Source: an uncultured Bacteroidales bacterium (GTDB taxonomy: Bacteria > Bacteroidota > Bacteroidia > Bacteroidales > Bacteroidaceae). Taken from it: a DNA stretch of 64,000 bases. Location: the NCBI GenBank assembly GCA_902763885.1, contig CACWTU010000011.1, positions 1 to 64,000 of the forward strand, written 5' to 3'. A model generated the notes under the pieces. The model was not told the origin of the DNA. It worked only from the letters and a program-made list of their open reading frames with translations, and ran no database searches. Shown piece by piece: positions 19,166-27,718 of this stretch. The position numbers and the translations under genes are program-made. Within the stretch, counting starts at the first letter, position 1. The number at the start of each line of letters is the position of its first letter.

Positions 19166-19780
19166 ATGAGAAAGAACTTATTTATCGTAGCAATTGCTGC
19201 AATTATCGTATGTTCTTGTGGAACAACGAAAAAAGGGTTTGGTGGTGGAAATACATTAGGAAAAGAAATTCAAAAAAGCCCAGCTCAATTGAAAGCTGAA
19301 GATCCTAATGCAACAACACTACGTGCATACGCATATTACAATGCCTTGAAAAGTATGAATCCCACACGTCAAGCTACCGCTACTGCTCGTGCGGCACTAG
19401 CAGAAAGTGTTGCTGCACTTGTGGAATCAGGAGTGGAACATTATGCAGAACAATACGGACAAGAAAGTTCTGCTGGTGAAATACAAAAGCAAATGAGTGC
19501 AAACACAGAAGCCAAAGACAAACTTAAACAAGTTGCCAAAGAATTAGTAAACTACGCGCCAGCAATAGAAACTAATGAGTATGAACAATCAGATGGTACT
19601 ATTACAGCTTATGTATGTGTAGAGTTACATCCTTCAAAGATTCTAGAATCAGTCAGGGAAAGTAAGTCATATCAAGAAGCAGTCAACAAAGATCAGCAGA
19701 ACTATATTGACTTCAAAAGTGAACAATTTGAGAAATCACTTCAAAGTGCCTTTGACGAATTAAAACAGGCAAAGAAATGA
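19166..19780 (+). CDS. Lipoprotein, LPP20-like (tentative)
   Basis: A 204-residue lipoprotein (lipobox VCSCG, Cys at about residue 18) with a Gly-rich linker, then an alpha/beta part that includes TLRAYAYYNALKSM and TARAALAESVAALVESGVEHY. The pattern of an N-terminal 'A..ARA.LA..I' helix followed by a variable strand region (GTITAYVCVEL) resembles LPP20-type lipoproteins, but the match is weak. It is third in the AT-rich operon and overlaps the next gene by 4 bases (ATGA), so the two are translationally coupled. Confidence 0.6.
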   Translation: MRKNLFIVAIAAIIVCSCGTTKKGFGGGNTLGKEIQKSPAQLKAEDPNATTLRAYAYYNALKSMNPTRQATATARAALAESVAALVESGVEHYAEQYGQESSAGEIQKQMSANTEAKDKLKQVAKELVNYAPAIETNEYEQSDGTITAYVCVELHPSKILESVRESKSYQEAVNKDQQNYIDFKSEQFEKSLQSAFDELKQAKK

Positions 19781-20655
19781 GTAAGCTCAAGCTTCCACTC
19801 ATTGTTCTTGTATTTCTTGGATTTGCCGTAGATATATATGCACAACATTCAATTAGCAGGTCTGACCCATTAAAACCACGTTGGGTAAAATCCACCCCAA
19901 CTGCTACAAAGCGTGACTTGGTCTTTGTTGTTGCAAAGGAAACATCTCTTAATCATGATTATTCTGAGAGAGACGCATTGGAAGCTCTAGCTACAAGGCT
20001 CCCGAGAGCATGGAAAGTTTCCAGTCAGACAATACTAAATGACGAAAGTGTCATAAACCGAGACAAACAAGGAATAACTGACAGTCATCAAACACAAACC
20101 ATACAGACGACTGTTTATTCTGAAGGATTACCTATGAAGTTGGAATGTGAGTTAGTTGATACATACTGGGAACTAGTGTCAAATAATGGACAAACCTATT
20201 ATGATTGCTACCAGTTGTTTCAAGTTGCAGCCCCCGGAACATCCCCACGATTTGACAAATGGGCCAAAACTGAATATTATATTAATGACCCTGTAACTTG
20301 GGGGCTATCTCTAATTCCCGGTGCAGCGCAGATGCATAAAGGTTCATACGTAAAAGGTGGCATCATTATGGGTGGTAGTGTGGCTTTGGTTGGTGGAATA
20401 ATTGCATTTGAGAATCAACGCTCCAGCTATATGTCTAAAATATCTCAGACGCATTCTGCCGATGTAAAGAAGACATATAATAACAATGCAAACAATGCTG
20501 CGTTGGGAAGAAACATCTGTATTGGAGGACTTGCTGCACTTTATGTCTATAATATTCTTGATGCAATCATTGCACCAGGCGCAAGGCGTATCATTGTGAC
20601 TCCATCTGCAACTGCTGATGGCCAATACGGTTTATCAGCATCATTAAGTTTCTGA
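19777..20655 (+). CDS. Exported membrane protein with DUF5683-like C-terminal part
   Basis: 292 residues. A signal peptide (cleaved near VDIYAQ) precedes a soluble domain of about 150 residues with a VVAKETS...RDALEALATRL segment like that of the preceding lipoprotein. The C-terminal third has two hydrophobic segments with Gly-rich turns (WGLSLIPGAAQMHKGSYVKG, GGIIMGGSVALVGGIIAF; GLAALYVYNILDAIIAPG), the form of DUF5683-type proteins. The stop is 2 bases before the next ATG. I do not know its job; the tight coupling on both sides suggests a complex with its neighbours. Confidence 0.65.
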   Translation: MSKLKLPLIVLVFLGFAVDIYAQHSISRSDPLKPRWVKSTPTATKRDLVFVVAKETSLNHDYSERDALEALATRLPRAWKVSSQTILNDESVINRDKQGITDSHQTQTIQTTVYSEGLPMKLECELVDTYWELVSNNGQTYYDCYQLFQVAAPGTSPRFDKWAKTEYYINDPVTWGLSLIPGAAQMHKGSYVKGGIIMGGSVALVGGIIAFENQRSSYMSKISQTHSADVKKTYNNNANNAALGRNICIGGLAALYVYNILDAIIAPGARRIIVTPSATADGQYGLSASLSF

Positions 20656-20657
20656 TT

Positions 20658-22142
20658 ATGAAGCATACATCCTTTCTAATCATCCTTCTAATACTGGGCG
20701 GTACATCTGTTTCCGCCCAGACTTTTGAGGAATATAGGCGTCAGCAACAGGAAGCGTTCCAGTCATTCAAGCAACAGACTCAACAAGAGTTTGATGAATA
20801 CAGACGTAAAGTCAACGCAGAGTTCGCGGAGTTCCTTAAAAAGCCATGGGAACAGGCCGATGGCAATGAACCATTGCAAGAGGCCCCAAAAACGCCTGAT
20901 ATACCTATAGTGGAACTGCCCATAATAAACGTTGAAGTTCCCAAGGAGAACCGCATCAACGTTAACATAGAAAAGCCCAAGATAGAAAAGGTTGAAAAGC
21001 CGGAACCTATTGCGCCTGTGATTTATACCCCAAAGCCAAAAGAGAAAACACTGTCGTTTGTCTTTTACGGAACAGAGGGTACCGTGCGGTTTGATATGAA
21101 CGGCAAGGCATCGCTAAAAGGGTGTGCCGAGAAAGATGTTTCCGCTTTCTGGAGCGAGTTGTCAAAAGATAACTATGACAACCTGCTGGCTGATTGCCTT
21201 AATCTTAAAGAGGAACTTGATTTGTGTGATTGGGCATATTTCAAGATGACGGAAAAAGTGTCAGAAACCATCTATGGTAAGAGTAATGAAATGGTTGTGT
21301 TTCATACATGGTTACTCACACAGTCCGGTTTCCGCGTCCGTTTAGGGCGTGATAATGGTCGTCTGCACTTGCTCCTTAACACAAACGTCAAGTTGGTTGA
21401 TACACCTTATTGGACGCTGGATGACGGTAACTACTTCCTTTTGGACGGCAGCAAGATAGACAAGATGAACATTGTGCGTAACTCTTTCTCTGGCACTAAA
21501 GCGTTACGTTTGGCGTTTGATTCCAGAAACATGTTCACTCCAAAAGAAACCGCTCTTAGGGATTTACAATCCAAGAGATACCCTGACTTACAGGTCCAAA
21601 TTGCATGCAACAAAAATCTGCTGGATTTTATGAGTGACTGTCCTGCTACATTGGAAGAAAAGTATGAACTGACCGACTGGGCAAAATATGTCTATACTCC
21701 GCTTTCAGAATCTGCTAGAAGTGGGCTATATTCCGCATTAAAGAGTCAGATTCAAGGCAAGGATGAGGCCTGTGCCGCCAATATAATCTTGAACTTTGTG
21801 CAAACGGCATTTGAATATAAGACCGATCCTGAAGTCTGGGGTAAAGAGAGAGCTTTCTTCCCCGAAGAAACTCTGTTCTATCCCTATTGCGATTGTGAGG
21901 ATCGCGCTATTTTGTTTTGTCGTCTTGTTAAAGACCTTATGGGGCTAAATGCCGCATTGGTGTACTATCCCGGTCATTTGGCAGCGGCAGTACAATTCAA
22001 TACAGATATAGCAGGCGACTATTTTGTTATTGACGGAAGGCGTTTCCTGATATGTGACCCCACATATATCAATGCTAGCATAGGTATGACTATGCCAAGA
22101 CATGATAACTCAACTGCAAAGGTTCTTCTTTTGAATTATTGA
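20658..22142 (+). CDS. Secreted transglutaminase-like cysteine enzyme
   Basis: 494 residues: signal peptide (ending VSAQT), a charged Gln/Glu/Arg-rich coiled segment (about 23-65), a Pro/Lys/Glu-rich linker (about 70-128), a middle domain without recognised family, and a C-terminal transglutaminase-like core. The core shows the Cys-His-Asp order expected: PYCDCEDRA (Cys413), YYPGHLAAAV (His440) and ICDPTYINA (Asp467). Such folds act as proteases or amide-bond-forming enzymes. It is the last gene of the AT-rich operon and a bidirectional terminator follows, so it is likely to act on, or mature, the repeat lipoproteins; this last point is inference. Confidence 0.75.
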   Translation: MKHTSFLIILLILGGTSVSAQTFEEYRRQQQEAFQSFKQQTQQEFDEYRRKVNAEFAEFLKKPWEQADGNEPLQEAPKTPDIPIVELPIINVEVPKENRINVNIEKPKIEKVEKPEPIAPVIYTPKPKEKTLSFVFYGTEGTVRFDMNGKASLKGCAEKDVSAFWSELSKDNYDNLLADCLNLKEELDLCDWAYFKMTEKVSETIYGKSNEMVVFHTWLLTQSGFRVRLGRDNGRLHLLLNTNVKLVDTPYWTLDDGNYFLLDGSKIDKMNIVRNSFSGTKALRLAFDSRNMFTPKETALRDLQSKRYPDLQVQIACNKNLLDFMSDCPATLEEKYELTDWAKYVYTPLSESARSGLYSALKSQIQGKDEACAANIILNFVQTAFEYKTDPEVWGKERAFFPEETLFYPYCDCEDRAILFCRLVKDLMGLNAALVYYPGHLAAAVQFNTDIAGDYFVIDGRRFLICDPTYINASIGMTMPRHDNSTAKVLLLNY

Positions 22143-22150
22143 GGTAATAC

Positions 22151-22175
22151 AAAAGGGACTGAAATCGTCCCTTTT
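22151..22175. terminator. Bidirectional terminator at the end of the AT-rich operon
   Basis: AAAAGGGAC and GTCCCTTTT pair perfectly around a 7-base loop, between the convergent transglutaminase-like and YqiA-type genes. Confidence 0.85.
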
Positions 22176-22190
22176 GCGTTATCTTTTTTT

Positions 22191-22772
22191 TCAATTCAGG
22201 GCCAGAATCTGCTTGACCAGAGGCACTACGGCAGTCTTGAGTGATTTGTCATTAAGCCGGTGCTCGCCCTCAAAGCGCTGTGCATTGGAGTAGTACTTCT
22301 TGAACAAATCGTAGCAGTTTACCGTGGTGTCGTGATTACCGAACAGGCCGTAGGTGTTCTCGCGGTCAAAATCGGTAATACCCTTGAACTGCTGGCGCTC
22401 CATCGCGTTGAAGTTCTTGACAATCTGTCCGGTTATCTTGAATGTCTTGGCTCCGTCCTTGCGTCCGTTCTGGAATGGGTAGGTAGTGTTAGCCTTCATC
22501 ACCTTTGACATGGTGGACATGTTGAACGAAGGGTTTACGCATATCTTCTTGTAGCCGAACATCTGCTGGGCATACATGGCTCCCATGGATGTACCAACTA
22601 TGATATCGGGTTTCTGCTCCTCAATGTATTGGCGCAGATAGGGAAGAGCTTCTACGGGGTCAACGGGGATATCGGGTGCGCATACCTCAAGTTCCGGAAG
22701 CATATGGCGCAGGCTTTCAACAGTGCCGCTTGCTCCTGATGACATGAAACCGTGAAAATAGACCAGTTTCAT
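22191..22772 (-). CDS. YqiA/UPF0227-type alpha/beta hydrolase
   Basis: A 193-residue small esterase. It begins MKLVYFHGFMSSG (oxyanion strand), has the nucleophile elbow GTSMGAMYA (Ser near residue 83) and a C-terminal GEHRLND histidine. The family has short-chain esterase activity in vitro; the natural substrate is unknown. The start codon overlaps the proC stop by one base (TAATG), so it is co-translated with proC. Confidence 0.8.
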   Translation of the reverse strand: MKLVYFHGFMSSGASGTVESLRHMLPELEVCAPDIPVDPVEALPYLRQYIEEQKPDIIVGTSMGAMYAQQMFGYKKICVNPSFNMSTMSKVMKANTTYPFQNGRKDGAKTFKITGQIVKNFNAMERQQFKGITDFDRENTYGLFGNHDTTVNCYDLFKKYYSNAQRFEGEHRLNDKSLKTAVVPLVKQILALN

Positions 22773-23560
22773 TACTTGCCGGCTTTGAGTCCTTTGATTA
22801 CGGCGTTGGTGAATCCGGCCTCCTCCATGGCGTTAAGGCCCTTGATGGTAATACCGCCGGGGGTGGTAACCTTGTCAACCTCCTGCTCAGGATGTGAGCC
22901 GTGAGCCAGCAGCAGTTCTACTGCGCCCTTGATGGTGCCCAGCACAATCTCCTGTGCATCCTTGGGGTAGAAGCCCATCTCTACGCCACCTTCCACGTTG
23001 GCGCGGATGTATCGGAATACGTATGCTATGCCGCATGAAGCAAGTGCTGTACCTGCGGTCATCTGCTTCTCTTCAACCTGCTTGGCAAAACCAACCTGGC
23101 TGAACAGCTTCTGTATCAGGTCCAGATTCTTCTTGCTGGCTGTGTTTGAGCAGTAGAAGAATACTCCTGCACCCACCTCAACTGCGATGTTAGGTATGAG
23201 GTAAACTACCTGGGGCTTTTCTCCTTTCTTGTCAAAGAGCTCGGCAAGCTTGTCCAGACCTACGCCTGCTGCGATTGATATGATGAGTTGTTTCTTGTAA
23301 TCCAGTGCAGCCTTTACCTCCTCAACTGCAGAGGGCAGAATCCAAGGCTTTACGGCAAACAGGACAATGTCGGCGCCCTTTACGGCCTGAGCGTTCTCTT
23401 TTGATGTGCCGATGCCCGGAACATCCTTCTTGAGTCCGTCAAGTGTTGCGTCACTGCGGTCGCAGCAGGTTATATCCTTGGCTGCGAAAACCTTCTTTGC
23501 TGCAAATCCTCTGGCAATGGCGCCACCCATGTTTCCGGCGCCGATAATAGTGATCTTCAT
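22772..23560 (-). CDS. proC: Pyrroline-5-carboxylate reductase
   Basis: 262 residues. The Rossmann motif MKITIIGAGNMGGAIARG binds NADPH. LFAVKPWILPSAVEEV and the C-terminal dimer segment (TAGTALASCGIAYVFRYI, DKVTTPGGITIKGLNAMEE) are diagnostic. It makes the last step of proline synthesis. Promoter TACCTTCG at 23582-23589; co-transcribed with the YqiA-type gene. Confidence 0.93.
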   Translation of the reverse strand: MKITIIGAGNMGGAIARGFAAKKVFAAKDITCCDRSDATLDGLKKDVPGIGTSKENAQAVKGADIVLFAVKPWILPSAVEEVKAALDYKKQLIISIAAGVGLDKLAELFDKKGEKPQVVYLIPNIAVEVGAGVFFYCSNTASKKNLDLIQKLFSQVGFAKQVEEKQMTAGTALASCGIAYVFRYIRANVEGGVEMGFYPKDAQEIVLGTIKGAVELLLAHGSHPEQEVDKVTTPGGITIKGLNAMEEAGFTNAVIKGLKAGK

Positions 23561-23581
23561 AATCGTAATTGTTTAACTGCG

Positions 23582-23589
23582 CGAAGGTA
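23582..23589 (-). promoter_or_regulatory. -7 promoter box for proC
   Basis: TACCTTCG on the minus strand, 21 bases before the ATG. Confidence 0.5.
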
Positions 23590-23707
23590 CATAAAAAAAT
23601 AAAAAGGTATAAAGGAAATAGTATATAACGCAGGTAATAACGTATCGGGGCGAGTGAGACCTCGAACGAGAGCGGTCCCGGAGGGCCGCCAAGCGGAATG
23701 GAATGGA

Positions 23708-23724
23708 GCGCTTTCGCGAAGCGC
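23708..23724. repeat. 17-bp hairpin beside the palindrome pair
   Basis: GCGCTT, CGC and AAGCGC form a short perfect-arm hairpin immediately before palindrome copies 2a/2b. The stretch 23640-23705 is GC-rich and carries no gene that I can support. Confidence 0.5.
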
Positions 23725-23802
23725 AAAATGACACATTAGGGACAGTCCCCTTTGTGCCAAAAAAAATGACACAAAGGGGACTGTCCCTAGTGTGCCATTT
23801 TT
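23725..23802. repeat. GGGGACAGTCCCC-type palindromes, copies 2a and 2b (inverted pair)
   Basis: Two copies, about 23725-23759 and 23763-23802, lie head to head and are near-perfect reverse complements of each other, with arms ending in GACACA/TGTGCC. The pair stops 2 bases from the 3' end of tRNA-Tyr, so it could also act as its terminator. Confidence 0.85.
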
Positions 23803-23804
23803 TG

Positions 23805-23887
23805 TGGGTGAAGATGGATTCGAACCACCGAAGTCGAGAGACAGCAGATTTACAGTCTGCCCCATTTGGCCACTCTGGAATTCACCC
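23805..23887 (-). tRNA. tRNA-Tyr (anticodon GTA)
   Basis: An 83-base class II tRNA with a long variable arm. The acceptor arms GGGTGAA and TTCACCC pair, the T-arm has GGTTCGAATCC, and the anticodon loop CTGTAAA gives GTA. The discriminator base is A and CCA is not encoded. It follows the TPR gene by 19 bases on the same strand. Confidence 0.95.
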
Positions 23888-23906
23888 AGCCTGAAACCTG
23901 TCTTGA

Positions 23907-24596
23907 TTACTTGCTTGTAAGACGGGCTATGTATTTGTCAATCTCCCTTGCCTCATAAGAGTCAGGATAATTGACCTTGATCATCTTGTAGAGCTTGAGA
24001 GCCTTGGCTGACTGGTCAAGTGACTCATAGATGATACCTGCCTGTAAATAGTAATAAGGTGAGAGAGCCTTGTTGTCAGCTTTCTTGGCAGCCTTCTCAA
24101 ATGTTGTGGCGGCCTTGCTTACCTGACCGTTGGTGGCGTAGCAGTTGGCAAGTGCGCCCAGAGCTGCAGGGCTTACCATCTGGTCATTGCCGTTAAACTT
24201 GGAAAGATACTTCTCAGCTATATCCATGCTGTCAAGCTGTGCGTAGCAAAGACCTGCATAGAGGTTAGCCAGCTTATTGGCCTTGGTTCCTTTGAACTTG
24301 TCAGCCAGAGCCTCAAAACCTTCAAAACCGTAAGCGTCGCCGTTGAGAGCGGTCTCATAATCACCGTTGATGAAATATGACTCACCGGGGAATATAGCCT
24401 CGGCAGCCTTGATCTGGCGCGGCTGTGCAACTTTTGCGTTGTAAAGCATGCTGCCGGCAATGATTACTATGATTGCGATGAGAGCACCGAAGATGGTCTT
24501 CTTGTTGTTCTCAAAAAACTGTTCTGACTTTGACAAAGCCTCTTCAAGGCCTTTCTGATCCTGCTTTGGAGCGGGAGTTACTGATTTCTTTGCCAT
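23907..24596 (-). CDS. Membrane-anchored TPR protein
   Basis: 229 residues: a short Lys/Gln-rich cytoplasmic start, one membrane helix (KTIFGALIAIIVIIAGSML, about 38-57), then tetratricopeptide repeats facing the periplasm (for example YYYLQAGIIYESLDQSAKAL). The single anchor plus TPR layout is like YfgM-type proteins that work with periplasmic chaperones, but the orthology is unproven. The ATG at 24596 is chosen because the upstream ATG at 24620 lies within the -7 box. Confidence 0.75.
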   Translation of the reverse strand: MAKKSVTPAPKQDQKGLEEALSKSEQFFENNKKTIFGALIAIIVIIAGSMLYNAKVAQPRQIKAAEAIFPGESYFINGDYETALNGDAYGFEGFEALADKFKGTKANKLANLYAGLCYAQLDSMDIAEKYLSKFNGNDQMVSPAALGALANCYATNGQVSKAATTFEKAAKKADNKALSPYYYLQAGIIYESLDQSAKALKLYKMIKVNYPDSYEAREIDKYIARLTSK

Positions 24597-24617
24597 TTCC
24601 TCTTTTATTTGCGGGTG

Positions 24618-24625
24618 CAAAAATA
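24618..24625 (-). promoter_or_regulatory. -7 promoter box for the TPR protein
   Basis: TATTTTTG on the minus strand; it decides the start at 24596. Confidence 0.5.
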
Positions 24626-24688
24626 GTTATTTTTTTACTATGCGAATACAATTTGATTCAAAAAAGACTGATATTCGGAAAAGAAAAG

Positions 24689-24696
24689 TAATTTCG
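24689..24696 (+). promoter_or_regulatory. -7 promoter box for recF
   Basis: TAATTTCG, 22 bases before the ATG at 24719. Confidence 0.45.
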
Positions 24697-24718
24697 CATT
24701 CATCAAATGATATTTGAT

Positions 24719-25810
24719 ATGCTACTTGACCATCTGTTTGTACAGGATTACAGAAATATAGTTCAGGCTGACCTTGAGTTTTCACCCAAGCTGAATTGCT
24801 TTGTGGGAAAGAACGGTATGGGCAAGACAAACCTGCTTGATGCCATCTATTGCCTCTCTTTCTGCAAGAGTTCTGTAAATCTTACTGACCAGCAGACCGT
24901 AAGGCACGGTGCTGATTGCTATCAGCTGCAGGGCTCATATTTCCTGCCCTCAGGTGATAAGACGGTAATAGGTTGCCTGTCAAGGTTCAAGGGACATAAG
25001 CAGATTAAGCGTGACGGTAAGGAGTATCAGCGTTTTTCTGACCACATAGGTTATATCCCGCTCGTTATGGTATCGCCTCAGGATGTGGAACTTATCTCCG
25101 GAGGGTCCGATGAGCGCAGACGTTTCATGGATATCATCATCTCACAGTATGATACTGAATACCTTAAACTACTGATATCATACAACAAGGCGCTCCAACA
25201 GCGTAATGTCCTGCTTAAGATGGAGAATGAGCCTGACAGAGAGATGTTTCTGATGTGGGAGCAGATTATGGCCGATACGGGCGTCAAGATATATGAGAGA
25301 CGTAAGGCTTTGACAGACAGATTGGTTCCGTGTTTCAGTGAAATGTATTCATTGATAGGCGATTCATCAGAGCAGGTTTCACTCTCATATTCATCACATG
25401 TGGAGCGTGGTGACCTGTTGGCTCAGTTTGAGAACGGACGTGCGCTTGACAGAAGTGCCGGTTATACGCTTCACGGAATACACAAGGATGAACTGGAGAT
25501 GAATCTGGACGGATATCCTATACGCCGTGAGGGATCGCAGGGACAGAACAAGAGCTATCTCGTGGCCCTTAAGCTGGCACAGTACAGGTTGTTGAAAGAG
25601 ACTTGCAGGAAACGTCCCATCCTCTTGCTGGATGATATCTTTGACCGTCTGGATGCAGTCCGTGTCTCTCGTATCCTGTCTATCGTATCAGATCCGGAAT
25701 TCGGTCAGGTATTCATAACAGATGTGGACCGCAACCATATAGACGGCATTCTTGCCGATGCAGGCTGTGATTACAAGGTGTTTACGATAGAGAACGGTAA
25801 TGTGCTATGA
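24719..25810 (+). CDS. recF: DNA replication and repair protein RecF
   Basis: 363 residues. The SMC-like ATPase that helps load RecA at gapped DNA shows Walker A (GKNGMGKTNLLDAIY), the signature region (LDGYPIRREGSQGQNKSYLVALKLAQY) and Walker B (PILLLDDIFDRLD). I chose the ATG at 24719 (MLLDHLFVQDYRN) because it fits RecF N-termini; an ATG at 24707 is possible but leaves a very short leader. Overlaps the DciA-like gene by 4 bases. Confidence 0.92.
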   Translation: MLLDHLFVQDYRNIVQADLEFSPKLNCFVGKNGMGKTNLLDAIYCLSFCKSSVNLTDQQTVRHGADCYQLQGSYFLPSGDKTVIGCLSRFKGHKQIKRDGKEYQRFSDHIGYIPLVMVSPQDVELISGGSDERRRFMDIIISQYDTEYLKLLISYNKALQQRNVLLKMENEPDREMFLMWEQIMADTGVKIYERRKALTDRLVPCFSEMYSLIGDSSEQVSLSYSSHVERGDLLAQFENGRALDRSAGYTLHGIHKDELEMNLDGYPIRREGSQGQNKSYLVALKLAQYRLLKETCRKRPILLLDDIFDRLDAVRVSRILSIVSDPEFGQVFITDVDRNHIDGILADAGCDYKVFTIENGNVL

Positions 25811-26097
25811 GAAAGACTGAATCAGAGAAGGTGGGCGGTGTGATACTCCAGTATCTGCGTGAGATGGGACTTGAGACCCCGCTTAACGAGCACAGGCTTA
25901 TCAACGCATGGGATACTGTACTTGGTCCTGCGGTATCCAAATACACCAAAGACCTTAAGATTTACAATCAGGTCCTGTTTGTGACTGTTTCATCGGCTGC
26001 ATTGCGTAATGAACTGATGATGCGCCGTACGGAACTGGTGGCACGCCTGAATGCGCAGGTGGGCGCTCAGGTGATAACACAGATTGTTTTACGGTAA
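25807..26097 (+). CDS. DUF721 / DciA-like protein
   Basis: 96 residues with the DUF721 pattern: a short N-terminal helix, a WDTVLGPAVSKYT motif and the C-terminal KH-like strand-helix (LFVTVSSAALRNELMMRR). DciA proteins help load the replicative helicase in bacteria lacking DnaC. Its position overlapping recF (ATGA) supports a replication role. Confidence 0.85.
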   Translation: MRKTESEKVGGVILQYLREMGLETPLNEHRLINAWDTVLGPAVSKYTKDLKIYNQVLFVTVSSAALRNELMMRRTELVARLNAQVGAQVITQIVLR

Positions 26098-26110
26098 CCC
26101 CAGGGGAATT

Positions 26111-27718
26111 TTACTGCTTCAGCACCTCGATGGCCTTGATGACTGCAGGGTCAGTGGTGTTTATGAAAGACAGGTAGTCCTGCATATCCAGAGCATCATA
26201 TATTATGTTGGCGTATAATGCCTGACGCATCTGGTTTAGGGCGGGTTGGGTCAATGATTCATCTTTCTTGATACCGTTCTTCTCGGCAAATTCATAGAAC
26301 CTGTTCAGCACATTCTTCTTGTCAAGGAAACTCACGACTTCCTGATATGTCTTGAAACCGGAGAATATGCTTCTGTTGGTATCTACATACTTGAATGAGA
26401 ACTTGTTGACAAGGCTCTTGCGTACCACATTGGAGTAGTATCTGGAATAGCCGGTTGTGTCTTGTGCAACAAAGATATCGGGCATGATTCCGCCTCCGCC
26501 ATATACGGTACGGCCACCCTTGGTCTTGTATATCTCACTCTCATCCTGCTTGATGCTGTCGGCACTGAAGAATTCACCGTGCTCGTAGCGCTTAAGAATG
26601 TCCATGGCATAGTCTTCATCGGACTCACCGTATGGCTTCTGGATGCAACGTCCTGAGGGTGTGTAGTAGCGTGCTATCGTTATGCGCATGCTGGAGCCGT
26701 CAGAGAACTCAATGGCTTCCTGGACAAGACCTTTGCCAAATGAACGGCGGCCTACTATAGTACCGCGGTCGTTATCCTGGATGGCTCCTGTAAATATCTC
26801 GGCAGCTGATGCTGATGACTCGTCAATCAATACGACTATCGGCGTAGATGTGTAGTGTCCGTGTCCGTTGGCGTAAGTCTTGGATATGGGACTGTGCGCC
26901 CCCTGCGTATATACTATAAGGTCATTCTTTGGCAGGAACTCGTTGGCCATCTGTATGGCGGCGCCAAGATAGCCTCCGGTGTTGCCGCGCAGGTCAATGA
27001 TAAGTTTCCTCATGCCTTTGCTGCTGAGCTCAGCCAGGCCTATCATCATCTCGCTGAGAGTGGTCTCACCAAATTTGTTTATGATAATGTAACCGATGCC
27101 GTCCTCCTTTGAAATCATATAGGCTGCATCTACACTCTTTACCGGGATGTCTCCGCGTTCAATGTTGAAATCCAGGATTCCGGGCTCTCCTGAACGCATT
27201 ACGCCTACCTTAACATTAGTGCCTTTGGGGCCCTTCAGGTTCTTGACCACTTCATTGCTGGAGATCTTCTTTCCTGCAAATACAGAGTCATTAATGAGTA
27301 CTATGCGGTCACCGGCCAGGATTCCAACCTTTTCTGACGGACCTCCGTGTATTACACTGTTCACGCGTACGGTGTCATCCTGCATGGAGAACTGTATGCC
27401 GATGCCTGAGAAACTGCCGTGAAGTTCATCATTGCTCTCTTGTGTCTCCTCTGCGGGATAGTATGCGGAATGCGGGTCAAGTTCCTGGAGAATGACCGGA
27501 AGCGCACAGTCAATAATGGAATCCATGTTGACGTTCTCCACGTACTTCTTGTCAAGTGCATTGATAAGTGCCTGTATCTTTGATACCCCAAGAGTGCCTA
27601 TCCTGTATTCGTGTCCCGGTTTCTGCTGCTTGATGAGTGTGATTACCACTCTGCTTCCTAGAAAGAAACCGATAATAAGAACAATCAGCGACCAGAGTAT
27701 TTTTTTGAGTATTTTCAT
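26111..27718 (-). CDS. C-terminal processing protease (S41 family)
   Basis: 535 residues. One N-terminal membrane anchor (about 8-30), a substrate-capping helical part, a PDZ domain (about 100-185, GSFSGIGIQF) and the S41 protease core. The catalytic serine lies in DESSASAAEIF (about residue 304) and the lysine in RRSFGKGLVQ (about 329). An extra C-terminal segment of about 150 residues follows. It acts in the periplasm on protein C-termini. It overlaps the deaminase gene upstream by 4 bases. Confidence 0.92.
   Translation of the reverse strand: MKILKKILWSLIVLIIGFFLGSRVVITLIKQQKPGHEYRIGTLGVSKIQALINALDKKYVENVNMDSIIDCALPVILQELDPHSAYYPAEETQESNDELHGSFSGIGIQFSMQDDTVRVNSVIHGGPSEKVGILAGDRIVLINDSVFAGKKISSNEVVKNLKGPKGTNVKVGVMRSGEPGILDFNIERGDIPVKSVDAAYMISKEDGIGYIIINKFGETTLSEMMIGLAELSSKGMRKLIIDLRGNTGGYLGAAIQMANEFLPKNDLIVYTQGAHSPISKTYANGHGHYTSTPIVVLIDESSASAAEIFTGAIQDNDRGTIVGRRSFGKGLVQEAIEFSDGSSMRITIARYYTPSGRCIQKPYGESDEDYAMDILKRYEHGEFFSADSIKQDESEIYKTKGGRTVYGGGGIMPDIFVAQDTTGYSRYYSNVVRKSLVNKFSFKYVDTNRSIFSGFKTYQEVVSFLDKKNVLNRFYEFAEKNGIKKDESLTQPALNQMRQALYANIIYDALDMQDYLSFINTTDPAVIKAIEVLKQ

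Noticed and set aside
23557-23865. Open frame of about 100 codons across the tRNA region (beginning MGQTVNLLSLDFGGSN)
   Set aside because: Its start is the translated complement of tRNA-Tyr, a common false gene; the rest crosses the palindrome pair.
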